From Candolleomyces eurysporus (taxonomy: Eukaryota > Basidiomycota > Agaricomycetes > Agaricales > Psathyrellaceae), in NCBI GenBank assembly GCA_027579435.1, contig JANBPK010001215.1, positions 1 to 64,000 on the forward strand: a stretch of 64,000 nucleotides of DNA, written 5' to 3'. Positions 42,040 through 54,388 of this stretch are shown piece by piece (position 1 is the first letter of the stretch; each line of letters begins with the position of its first letter). The notes beneath the pieces are model-generated. The model ran no database searches. It was not told the origin of the DNA and worked only from the letters and a program-made list of their open reading frames with translations. The position numbers and the translations under genes are program-made.

Positions 42040-44230
42040 TGAACTCTGGCAGTTGAAAGAACTCGAATAGAGAGCTGTGAACGTAGGCCTGGGTGCAGGA
42101 GTGAGTTCTGTCTAATCCTTGAGCGAAACATCGAGCTTTTATATGTCCATTGCAAATTCTATAGACGTGCATATGGGGTAGACTCGCATGGATTCTTGCC
42201 ATTCCTACCCGTGGATTCCGAGTTGCCGGTTCACTTTGAGCTGCGGGTTTATTCGACACCCATATAGGTCTTACTCAGAGACTATGCCCTTGCCACCCGG
42301 CCGCCCAGGCATTGGTGCAATGACCAAGAAGCAACACACCCCGCCATTTCCGACCCAAGCGCCGCATCCACCAGTGCAATTCGGGTTGATGATACTCGGA
42401 GTAGCGCCATAAATCAGCTTCGTAAGCGCTCTCGACATTCATGTAGAAAAATCGGATCGAACAAATTTGTCTCTTCCTTCAAGGTTGGCTAATAGCTTTG
42501 TCAGAGTCAGTCGGATGCGCAGCATAGTGGAGTAGATGCCTATTATCAAGGGCGCTTACGACCAAGTGTCGTAACTTAAGGGATGATTTGTCAAAGCAAT
42601 CAAATGTATACAATGCGAACAGGGCTGATCGTCCAATCACAAAACGGGCATTTGGGTGGGTATGAGATCACTAGTAAATACGCAGAGTCTCTGACCCTGT
42701 GCACATGTCCGCATTTGAACAAAAAAGGATGCCTTGGAACGGCGGTTTGGAGACTCTCTCACAAAGAAGCCCTAGCAAACCTTTCTAAGCAAGCTTCTTA
42801 GATCCGAGCGCAGAGTGAAGATCACGGCATCGCGGATGAGACGCGAGCCGACCCCAGAGAAAGCCAGACCACTGCATCCAGCTCTCGGCTTGGAGTATGG
42901 AAATTTTGAAAGGAAGCATTCTGTGCCGGACGATTACTTGGGCGCGGTGAATTGTGCACTCCATCTTGACCTCCCTTTTTGCAGACCTTGGGGCTGCCCA
43001 TGAACAGGATGAGAGACTACGACCAAAGCCATCTCGGGCGTCAACGCCCCACCCCCTTTGTTATCGGGCGAGGTTTGAAGCATAATTGAACTTTCCAAGC
43101 AGCATGAAGCAGGAAAGCCAAAGGACCAGATGCACCCAGGGAGAAAAGAGTCACTGAGGAGGGAGCAGATGCCATGGCGAACGAATTGAGATTAAAGTCC
43201 CAATCGACTGGAGACACGGAGTTTCTTTGAGTCCTGGGGGAGTCACTCTTCAAGGAACAGATAGGGGTGTCAGATTAAGGAGGTGACTATTCAAATCTTA
43301 GGGGCCAGGCTTTGGGCCCAGACATTCCTACTAACAACAGCAATGTATGTATCATCCTCATGACTTCAAGCCCTATTCCATAGCACTATCAAGCATCTCG
43401 CAAGACGCTCAACATCATATTCCATGTCAAATTCGTCAACTCACCTATGCACCCTGGTGTGGATGGGCATGGGACGATGAAGTAGCCACCCGATTCTTCA
43501 TAAATCTGCATCGACACCCGACACAAGAGTATGGTTAGAGTCAGAATGCGAAGTCGAGTCCACCGTGTGTAACGGGCTTAGACACTGTTCTCCCGTTCAC
43601 ATCGGCAACAGCGAGGGCTCAGGTGGGGANTACAGGTGAGAGCTCGCCTAGCACCCCTCATTCCTATCAGTGACGTCGCTGACCGGGAACAGGGGCATAA
43701 GAAGCAAAATTATGGAAGAATAGAAGCCTACACCATCATGCGTCAAATTTGACAATCAAAACACCGATCCCCAATCCTTACTATGACTAATGCAATAGAA
43801 CATGTTCTAAAAGTCCGAACGAGCAGAGCCTGAGGAAGGAACGACCGAGATGGAGGTGTTTGACAAACCGACTGTCTTGGGGGTGAGCTCACTGCTTGAC
43901 CATGATGAAGAGGGGATAGTGATGGCAAAGGTGGCTTTTATCGACTCTGTCACCGAGTGAGTTGGGCGAATTGCAGTGAAAGTGGTAGTGGTGGCACTCA
44001 AGTCCGCTCTCCTCTTGCTCGTCCTTTAAGCCCCCGAGCAATACGGACACCACGAGTAATTCAGACTTGCCCAGAACCTACGCAACCCAAGATAATGAGC
44101 GGTGAATTCACAGGGATGCCAGAGCAGCTACAGCCATTCCTGTTGGAAAAACAAGGTTTCATGGCTGAGCCTGGAGTGTCGCCAATGTGTCATCTCATGG
44201 GACTGTTTTCTTGATGATATGACTGCTCAC
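42040..44230. other. No supported gene
   Basis: Only short ORFs without recognisable motifs. The 200 bases above 42036 would hold the peroxygenase promoter; I see no clear TATA box or repeated operator-like site. Confidence 0.4.
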
Positions 44231-44238
44231 GTAGACGA

Positions 44239-44830
44239 ATGACCGTTCGACATCGTCCAGCCTCCACCAAATTACGATGCCAATGTCTCAACTCCACATC
44301 CACAAACGCCAAACTGCAGCTCAATATCGACAGTCCACTCGAGCAGTCCAGGCCTCCCCCCTGTTCCCTCAATCCATATCCTACCCTAGGCCGACGACAA
44401 GGTGCTCTCTGTTCGAGTGGCATCCGACCGTCGAGCGCTCGAAAATCTTCGACAACTCCTCACACTTCACCTCTGATTCGCCGGGCCGTGCACTCATCGT
44501 CTTCAGCGCCCAGATCCAATCGCAACTTGACTGGAGCGAAACTGCACGAACTTGAACAAAGACCAATCCTCACAACCTCGTCCTCCCCCTCCCCTCCTAC
44601 ATCTGCTTCATCCAAACTTTTACTTTCTCCNTTTTTTATAGTATATCCGTCTCGGCTCTGTACCTTGCTTTCTCGAACCTTGATTCCAATTGCTCTAGTA
44701 AATACCTTGAATTATCTCGATTTAACGAAATTCAGGGTTTGGCTGAACGTCGTAGTTTGAGGGGTTTCTCGTTCTCATTCGTCAAGCGAGGATGTGATGT
44801 GAGTTATGCACTCCCTCATTATGCTGACTC
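44239..44830 (+). other. Possible gene fragment, Ser/Pro-rich, unrecognised
   Basis: Across 44250-44830, phrases such as PPPNYDANVSTPHPQTPN, DDKVLSVRVASDRRALENL, LAERRSLRGFSFSFVKRG appear in shifting frames with an N beside six Ts at 44631. The codon texture is protein-like, but stops interrupt it and I cannot name a family. It may be a decayed gene. Confidence 0.3.
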
Positions 44831-44839
44831 TTCATAACA

Positions 44840-47800
44840 TAGGACCACGGGGTTGCATGGCTACCTAGCTGACATCCAAGCTACCCTTGTAAGTCAGTCG
44901 GCACACAGGCACTCGGACTACGTACGGCAGTGCGGGCGCGCCGGCTAGCCACCCAAGTCAGGGACGTCAGTTACTCGTCAAGAACATCGACTTTCCGATG
45001 GTGGATGACTGCTTGGAAGACGCCTCCTGAGATGTCTATGAACCATTTAGTAACATTCCGTGATCTTAGCTAGGTGGTCGCACAAGATATTGGCCGTTCG
45101 AAAGCAAGTGCGGTGGATGCCGGTAAGAACTGGTTTGATGTTGCAATAAAAATAGCCGTCTTCAAATCAGTGTCCCGAGTTGGGTCTTTCTCATCAGAGT
45201 TTGGCAAGGCGACGCACTCGTCTCTGAGACAGCCCAATGAGATGAGGAACGATACCTGAGTGCCGTGGGCAGCGCGCATTTCAAGTGGAAACTATTCCCA
45301 GCTTTTACCGGTTGTTAGCAAGAATCGCCGTTTCCTTCGATTGGCAAATTGGTTAGTGCTTCTTGCCGAGAATGCCGAATAATGGCGAACTTTGGGCCGA
45401 GATGCCGCAGGGCTGAGTATGCCATCAATTTGCCCGCTGTTTGGCAAGGGCTTCTAGGACACAGTTCAGCAAGCAAACGTCGATGTTTTCGCCATCTCTC
45501 GCTGTCTTCCGTTCGTCGTTGGTGGGGCAAGGCCACGGAAGGCCTCCTGCCCACCCGTTCTTGATGCCCCTCTCATTGATACGCCCTTTACCTGAACCAC
45601 CACCGACGAATTCGACGATGTTGCATACCCCTAGAGGATAGAACCAATCACGACCGACCATATTTCTCTCAACAAGATACGTATTCGATACCTCAATGAA
45701 AGGGTGAGGGGCCCAGGTGACCCGCTGCAGTGAACTGGCTTGCAATCAAGGGCAGGACTAGGAAATGTGTGGCAATATACTATTGCGGAGCGGAGAACAG
45801 CCGTGGCCTTTTGTTNCCCCCAAGGTGTGCATTCCCCTTCTGCTCATACGTTCGGTTGGCTTATGGGTGTATACATATTCTCGACCTCTCACGTCCCTCC
45901 TCTCCATTTCATAGGATGTATTTTATTATGAACTATCACAAATTGTTATCGGCAGGTTCTGCGCCAAAACACGTTCCTCCCTCGCAAAGCTCATAAGACC
46001 AGTTATCGGCAAACGATCCTCCGTCCCCTCCACCAAGAGCGAAGTTGCGTACCCTGCCTGAAACTTCGAATGGGTCCCTAAGATTCAAGAGTCCCACTTC
46101 GATGTTTGGGTCTGCGGCAATGCCAACACAGTCCGCAACAGTCCCGACCTTTTCGATTCGGAGAAGCAATAGTAATATGAGCCCAGGGGGCAACTAGTTG
46201 TAGAGGTGGAGGGGAGAGGAATTTGAATGTCGTTGCTTCGACGTCCTTAGCAGCTCCGTTTTCTCTGCGTTGTCGACTTCTCAATATCCAAGGTCGTAAG
46301 CCTCCCCTTTGCCGTTCAGGTCATCACAATTGACGCAGAATTTAGTGGCATCACTTCGTCTGATTTCATTTGCACTTTCAAAGATATTTTCATCGTCTCT
46401 CGAAAGTTCGTGTTTTTGATCAAGTTTTGTCTAGTGCCCAGTATCATAACCTTGCGTATGATGACTATACCACAGATCGCCCAAGCTGGACGGTTCCCGG
46501 GCCTGACCAGACCAGCTAGTTGTTGATTGATAATCGACGTTCGCCGACCTCTCGCGATTCTGCCAACGATTGTGCAGCCCATAACCCGCTATTTTGACAG
46601 GTTTCGCCCTCCGACTTTTTCTGATTCAGAGGATGGAGCCGCATGTGATGGTCATGGAAGCCTCAGTCTCATTTAAGAACTTGCAGACAACTTCTTTGGG
46701 GCAAACCTTCCCCTCCCGCAAGGTCATTTACGTGCATTTGATGACTTTGTCCGCAATTTTGAGCAGAGCGTATTCGGTGGACGGGAGCTGAAGGCTGCGA
46801 GTGAACGTCCCAGTTGAATCGAAGAGTCGGAGCAGTTTGGAGAAGAGGTGGGAAGAGTCAGAGAGGGCGGAGCGGAGGGATTGGCGGTCTTACTTGAGGT
46901 TTTCTTTTTGCGTAGATAGGGGGTCGAACCCACGATAGTCGAATGGAATAAAGCAGCTCCGTCCCAAATAGGGCGCCGATCAACCTGATCTGGAAGTCTC
47001 CCGATCGCGTCTCTCACTAATGAGCGCGACTGCGCGGGCAGCACCCTCGCGATTCCACAGAGGGTGTTTGGTCTTTGACCGTTGAAGTTGAGGTTGCGAG
47101 ATGGTGTCTGGATTGAAACGAGTTCTATTTCTTCACGCCGTCCGTAGTTTGCGAAGTCGGGTGCAGGGATGTTTTCCGATTTCCGAAAGATTTCGACTTT
47201 GTATCCATCTCGACCGAGTTTGTTGTTTTAGATTCGAGAGAAGCTGCCCATGCGTCAGATCGAAGTTCAACTTCAACAGATCCCGATGATGGTGATTGAA
47301 TGATACGCCGCACTTTTCGGGTGTAAACTGCCATTCCTCCAGCCTTGTTCGATTACTGTGGACACATTCCCGCAATTCAAGCGCTTCGGTTATTCGTCGT
47401 CCATGAAGACTACAAACCACATTACGTGAGGACCCATGGGAAATAGCGGCAGTATGGTCCTTTTCCACCCTCGAGCCCCGCCTCGCGGTACCAGCACCGC
47501 GAGCAATCAGCCCCAAATCGGTCAACGTTTTTGTCGTAAATTTGTGTTGTCGAACTCAGTGGCGTATCTTCTTTTATCGTTCGACGGAGACGAGATGATG
47601 TAGACTCGCCGGTTATCGCAAGAGGTGCGTTCCCTACCACCTTCTCTTGGCCTCATGCTTTGATCCATGATTCTCCACAACGATTGAAAGGAACTCTCTC
47701 TCGCCAGCGCGAACACCTTCCACGACCGAGCAGGGACTCAGCCTGTGTGCTGGGAGGAGTATACAATGTCCTTAACGAGCATGACTTTACATCAGGGAGA

Positions 47801-49005
47801 TCTATGTTAGAGACCGCAACGAACTTACCTACGTTGTGCTCCTCGCACTACGAGCTGTGTACAAGAGTCCCATAAAGGGCGGAATTGACCTTATCTCATC
47901 GGCGATCTCATCTCACTATCTACCAGTCGTAGCTGATGAGACTTTGCAATCGACGTACATACATGCATCTGAATGTCGTAAACCTAGTGCCACCACGATG
48001 TCCGATAATACTTGAAGAAAACCACCCATCACATTTGAAGATTGGAGCAGCACTCCAAAAAGATAGACTTGGTGCATACCCGAACAAAGGTAGATGCGAT
48101 GGTGGTGCGCAAGGTGACCTAATCTCTCAGACGCGGCATGGGGACGAGATTGTTTCGAGACGCTCCACAGGACTTGCTTTGATTCTCATTGTCACCTTGA
48201 GAATTGACATGCCACTGATATGCCATAAAGACGGTATCCCCGTTGAAGGAAGGGGACAGGTGTGCCTTCGGCGCCATCACCGACAGACAATGAATGAGAT
48301 ACATTAGGCAGCAGGCTCTTGAGATATGTATCCAACATACAACACAGGTGTCGGTGGCCGAACTTATAGGTGCGAAGTTTAGTTCGCATCCCAGCTAAAG
48401 GGGATGAAAGGCAAGACAAGGAGTGAATAGTGACGTATTTGACCGTTCTGTATCTATCCTGGCGCATCCACGATTCAGAGATGAATGTGTTGGGGAGCTA
48501 CGGTATCTTCTATCAAGCTAGAGTAGCTAAAAAACACCATCGGCGTATGCGTTTCAAAATCAACTTCCGTCCGCCGATACCTGGGACCTTGGACGTTCTC
48601 ACTATGCATTTTGTCCATGATATCCTTCTGATGATCACGCATTGCTCAGAAACCGTATCTAGTCTCAGACGTCTCGAAAGGTTTGGCTCTACCATAACTC
48701 ACATAATTCCATCTCCTCTATTTTTAGGACACGATCTTCTGAAGGTCCGAACAGAGAGTGATGCCGGAAGAAGAAGCTTCATTGTGCAGTGTCATCATTG
48801 ATGCAATGCAAGAGTCCGCCCTATCGATCAGACCATCTTTGCAACGATCCATGAAGGATGTACCGGCTTCTATTCAGCACGGGCGTGGTACGGCTTTAAC
48901 ACGTAACTCCCTGACTCTCTGGGTATTTGAGTTCGATCGCGCCATTGAGATTTGTCCTCCCTTCCGTATCATTCCCCTCTTAGCTCTTCCCCTCGGAGAC
49001 CAGCC
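44840..49005. other. Mostly no supported gene; one short odd ORF
   Basis: The only protein-like piece is on the minus strand at 46193-45936: VGTVADCVGIAADPNIEVG, LLNLRDPFEV, FALGGGDGGSFADNWSYEL and CEGGTCFGAEPADNN. It looks like the C-terminal exon of a protein I do not recognise; upstream exons were not found. The rest holds short ORFs only. A B-box-like site lies at 46920-46930. Confidence 0.35.
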
Positions 49006-50983
49006 ATGGATCCGACCCTTGACTCTGCGTTACCAGGTTGTCGTCCGGCATTCGATATAGGTCCATATGCTGGTGTAATGCTCATAGGGTCTTTTATTTC
49101 AATGGCTTTGTGGGGTGAGTTTACCACGATCCATAGAATATTCGTTATCTCAACTGGACTGCACAGGTATGGCCACCATGCAAGTGTGCGTACGATCCAG
49201 GCTCACATAATCGTCATTTTCTAAATACCACAACTAACATGCAGCATCCTTTTCTTCGTCCGGTATGTCACACTGGGCCGATTGATCTCGCTTGTTGACT
49301 GACGGGCGCTCAAGTAAACATCCAGGGGACTCGTGGCGAATCAAGTCGCTAGTTTTATGGGTCTGGTATGTTCACCCATTCGAACTTATGGGCATGCATT
49401 CCTGGAGTGTTTTGCCGATAAATTTAACAAACGCTACGCCGCAGGGGGATTGACACAATTCATAAATGCGTTATCATGGCGGGGAGTGCGTATCCAGCAC
49501 TTGCGAAGCAATAATCTGACTCTAATATTGTCACCTCAGACTACGTAGATATAGTGAGCGGTGAAGCCATGAACTCTAGGGAAGTGAACTCGTAAGTTGA
49601 AGCTATCATTGCTTGATGCATTCAATCCCTTACCCGAATTTCTGCGACAGGGTGTTCATCGTGAGCCCCTCCCTTTCCCTTTGGCGTGAAAGACCAAGTA
49701 TTGATACGGACGTGCGACGCGGTGTAGGTTACAAACATTTTCACCGTGAGTCAAGTCAGACGCGTCAGTGGCTCTTTATCTCATCATACCTTCAGAGTTG
49801 GGTGTCTGTTCCTGTTCAGATTTTTTTCACGTGGAGGATTTGGAGGTGTACGTCTTCAATTGGCACTTCTGTCTCAATGTTCACTGACCACGTTGGTTTT
49901 CTTCCAGTTAAAAATCCTATACGATGGGCCTTTGTCGTCTTCCTGGTTCGTACCAACATTTCTATCATACCCATGAAATTTCTTGCTGAACCTTCTTGCA
50001 GTCTCCATGTATCCTGTTTCACTTTGGTACGTCTAAGCCGTTGCCCATCTTCCGTTTGGTTGACGGGGAACCATAATAGCTATGGGAATTGTCATGGCTA
50101 CCGCAATTTGGATAAAACGCAACAATCCTAACGCGATCTCGAGGTCGACTATGATGGTAGGCGATTTTACTCGATCCATCTTCTTTCAAGAGAATAAACA
50201 ATGATCAAAGGCATTGTCTATATCCAATCTAACAGTCGAAGCCGTAACAGATGTCATCCTCGCCATCGGTCTCTGCATACTTCTCTGGCGAACTTACTTG
50301 GAAGTAGTAAGCGGGGCTGCTGGAATAAAGTCGTACGTCCGGATCTCGCCCCCCAGCTCCCGTTTTCTCATTCAATGCTATCCTTCGTTGCCTCGAAACG
50401 GCACTTTATTTCCAGTGGAGAGTCAATCGTTCAACGCCTCGTTCTTTTAACGATTACGACAGGCGTCTGGACTGCGATGTTCGGCGTCCTCACAATGGCA
50501 ATGGTGCGTAGCTATTTTCTCTTCCACAACCTTTCCAAAATCCTGTCATCCCCAAATCTGAGATAACGGCGTCTCACATTGTTGCTTATCAATATGTTTT
50601 TAGGCTATCAAATATCCGGGACGCCTAACCCACATCGCATTCTGCTTCATTATTGCCCCCATCTACGACAACATGTTCCTTGCCAACCTAAATGCACGAT
50701 CTTACATTCGCGAAGGTGTCGATAGAGTTATCGAGTTTGAAAAATCTGGAGCTACATCTGGGCTTAGCAGTGTTAGAGATTGCTCGGTGAGTGTTTGCTC
50801 CTCTCTGCGTCTTCCGATTATTATTCCGACCCAAATCCTCAGATCCAAATGGTATCGATGATGAAGGGTAGCAAGCGAGATACCACTCTCATAGACTCGA
50901 CAAATTCAACTGTTGAGGGTAAAATGCAAATCAGAATGGAGACCGTGAGGTATGAGAAGTACGATAATGTTCCTCTCACTTAA
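49006..50983 (+). CDS. DUF6534-type multi-pass membrane protein
   Basis: The ATG at 49006 opens DIGPYAGVMLIGSFISMALW, the first membrane segment. At least ten short exons follow. Recognisable pieces include MATMQ, SWRIKSLVLWVW, IDTIHKCVIMAG, VPVQIFFTWRIWR, NPIRWAFVVFL, a GIVMATAIWIKRNNP loop, then AVTDVILAIGLCILLWRTYL, TTGVWTAMFGVLTMAMAIKY, PGRLTHIAFCFIIAPIYDNM and FLANLNARSYIREG. The last three are the DUF6534 C-terminal block, shared by a very large Agaricomycete family of seven-helix proteins of unknown role, perhaps receptor-like. The cytosolic tail is polar and ends at the TAA at 50981. Splice sites are good throughout and no break is seen. Confidence 0.8.
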
Positions 50984-50989
50984 TGTAGC

Positions 50990-53900
50990 TTCATACACGG
51001 ACATATGTTGAAAACGCTTTGAATCCACATCCGTTTGTATTCTCATCCCCGTCATCTACAGCCAGCATGGAAGGCTACAACCCAGGTACTAGGTCATGTG
51101 TGTGTAGGCTGAGGGGCTGAGTAGGGTAGCCCACCCTTGGACTACCCACTTCGGGAGTTCGACGAGCTTGGGAACCTGGGGCCGTGCTGGAGTTGTAACT
51201 TCGGTTGAGATTTCTGCTGAGAATGGGCCGACTGCATGGTTTTGGCAGAATCCATTGAAAACGCTTCACTCCGTCATCCGTTCATAAGATGCAGATGGGT
51301 CCGTACCGAGTCATCGTATGTCAACCATCCGGGCTACTAGTATATCGTAAGTGTTAGTGCTCTCTCCTATCTTTTGCTATTACTTAGTCTCTTTGGCCAT
51401 CGTAAGGTCTTGGGAGGCTTTGCATGTATAGTGAGGGTTGAACAGCGGTCAGGATGCCCATGCCATGGTCGAAACGTCGATGTCGATGTCGTTGAGCATC
51501 GATTGTCACCATCAGTCTCTTCCCTTCTTTTTTCTTTTTCTCTCAGCCGCAAAGACGACGATGTCTTCGAGCCCAGAGAAATCCCGGACATAGTAGCTTG
51601 TCAAGAGATCCGACGCCACCCTCAAAACGGTGACCAGTAAGGGTGCGGAGAAGCTGTATGAGCAGGCGCTGGTTACCTGGTCTTGTCCTTCCTCTTTATG
51701 CGAGGATCATTTGTGAGCTTAAAGGCGAGATGAATGATATTGGTGGCATAACAAATACGAATACGACCCATGCCTCGATTCCACATTAGGACTTGATCAG
51801 GAGGCCGCCTGGGTAAGATACGGACCAAAAGTGCGTCTTATGTTTCTTTACTACTAGAATGCATCGCTGAAATATAACCTCCTTTGTAAACTTTTACCAT
51901 TACAGGTGCGCTGTCGAACGTGATAACTCAATCCCAAGCTCCGCCAAACTCGATGCGCCTTCCCTTACCCATCAACAGCTGGGCGGTGACTAAGCCTGAT
52001 ACCCCCCGACAGTCAGCGACTTCTCCTTGATACCCAACCGCTACGAAGCTCAGAAACAGACGCGTGCAAGTTACATTGTGTGGGCGATCGCGGAAAAGAG
52101 GAATTCCGTGAAGCAGAGTCTTGAAACGACACTTGTGGGGCCGCGGATGATGAGTAAACGGATCACTCAACAATCAACTGGGAACTCGGGAATGTCACCA
52201 CCCAGACTTCGGGCTCATCTACCAGGTTCCCAACAGGCTCAAGAGGCTACACGATGCAATAATCTTGACTGAGGTTCATCTGTCGGAGGGTAGGGCGTGT
52301 AGAGAAATAGGGAATGTGGCAAAGGCAAAGGCAAAGGTACGTGCTTTAGCTTCTATTTCTCTATAATCTCATCCACTTCTCTCTTTGACCACCTCCCTCT
52401 CCCCGTGTTTTTCTCAATCGCTCTACTGTTAGGACAANTTTTTTTGCCGTCAACTTCGTATTTCTCTCTCTTCCGTTCGGGGTCATGCAGAGCTTCTATG
52501 ATGAGATGCATTTTTCCCTTCCATGCGATTGTCCTTGCTGATACGGATGTAGTACCAATAGTAGACAGCACATTCTTTTCACTTTCTCGTTTTCTTTGTA
52601 GGAAGTGAATGGTGGTTGAGCATAGAGCGAACGCATGCCTGTTCGCAGTCGAACTGCTTCCCCGTCCTTGGCCGTTGAACCTTACTTAGCGAATTAGATT
52701 CACGCTCTGCGGTGCACGCACATGTCGTTCTTCGCGGCGTTGATATACTCCGATCAAGTTGCTGTCTTCAACGAGAGGTTTAAAGGCACGGCCATATCCT
52801 AGAGCTCTTCCAAATCGAGAGGCGGAATGGCTGTCGGTCACGAACGTGAGCTGGGTGATCCTACCGCAGATTCACAAAAATCCACATACCCGTCAAATGA
52901 GCCAAGGTCATGAGCATAAGCATCAGAGACGCGATTGTCAGGAGCTGCTAGCCCAAATGAACCGTAGCTCCAGCGGTTAACTGAGAATCTTTATGATCAA
53001 TGGGAGAAGAGACCGGCGTTTGGCGCCCGGGTAAAGGCACAAGAGCAGAGCGACTGAAACGCGTGTGAGCACTTGAGAGTATAATACGATGACAGATCCA
53101 CTCTGTGAAGGTCAATGCAGGTGTCGGCGTAACTAGAATTCAAAGTGTTAACCGGCTGCGATGGTGCGTCGCAAGTGTTATAAGATTTATTCGTGAGCAT
53201 CACGCATAGCACTCCTGTTTGACGAACTTTCCCAGTCATTCATTCCCATTTAAAAGTTGACAATCAAACATTGAGTCCAAGTGGGAGATAGGTGCGATAG
53301 CTGACTAAATACTCGAGAAAAAAAATCGGATCTGATCCCCTTTCAAAGGGCCAGGCAGTGCTACCACTCACCCGATATATTCGTTACGATAGCAAGGACC
53401 GGGATATACTGAATTAGCAAGAAAAGGACCTTTTCTAACATCCATTTCTGTAGCCAGACGAGAGACCTGTGATGGTAGGTAAACACAGAGTCCAGACAGT
53501 TGCGAGAACTGTGGGACGTAAAACCTCTTCATGAAGATCGGTGAAGCAATTGTGGACCTGCGGTTATCTTCAGCAACGCAATCCGTAGCCGAAAAAACCA
53601 CCACTTAGAAATGGAGATAAAGTCAGGTCCCCGCTTTGGATCGCATACAGTACTGTTTCTTACGGAAGAGATACTACCACGTGCGATATGAGTAGAAGGT
53701 GTCTCGTGGCAAGGTTAGCCATGGACGCGCGCTAGATGCTGTCTCACTGCTTCATCAAGAGTACTACGCTGTGCGTCCATCGTGGTATAGTAGGTTACGA
53801 CCGTGCATATGAAGGGGGCTTTCGACGCTTGATCCAAGCTTTTGTAGTCTTGTATCGCGTCAAAGCTCATCATCCATGTTGTAACAGTATATGAATGGCC

Positions 53901-54388
53901 TCGGAGCCAACGTTCCTTGCCAAATAAACAGTAAACATTTAAACCATTTATCCGAACTCCACAGTGCATGGTCAACTTGGGCGCCCAAGGTGAGAGCTTT
54001 CTTCTCTAGAAACTGCGAAGGGAATTCAAAAGCTGTCGGAAGCGTTGTTGAAACAAAGAAGCGACACGCCTCCTTGATCAGGACGATGGTTGTTTTCACA
54101 CCGTCAAGGAGCGAAAAGGGAGGTAAATGGGGAAAGTAATATGAGGAAGGAACGAAGCACCAAGCAGACTCGACCGAAGCTCACCAAAGGCTGATGAGGT
54201 AAAGTGATCTATGCTCCAGGGATTGGCAGAGGCGGACACTCTTTGCAAAAGCGATACGAACGAGAATTTTCGGACAAGTCGTCGGAAACGGATGGATCAC
54301 AGAATTAATTTGACCCAGACATTCTCAATCAGAAATCAACCTGAATACATGCAAATTGCCAGGCGTAAACAAATCGTTCGACTTGGGA
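50990..54388. other. No supported gene
   Basis: Several ORFs of 60-90 codons lie on both strands (for example 51374-51640 plus, 53860-54099 minus), none with a motif I recognise. An N beside seven Ts is at 52438. No repeats stand out. Confidence 0.4.

Noticed and set aside
46900..47045. A complete tRNA gene
   Set aside because: A good B-box is present, but no convincing A-box, acceptor or anticodon pairing could be drawn.
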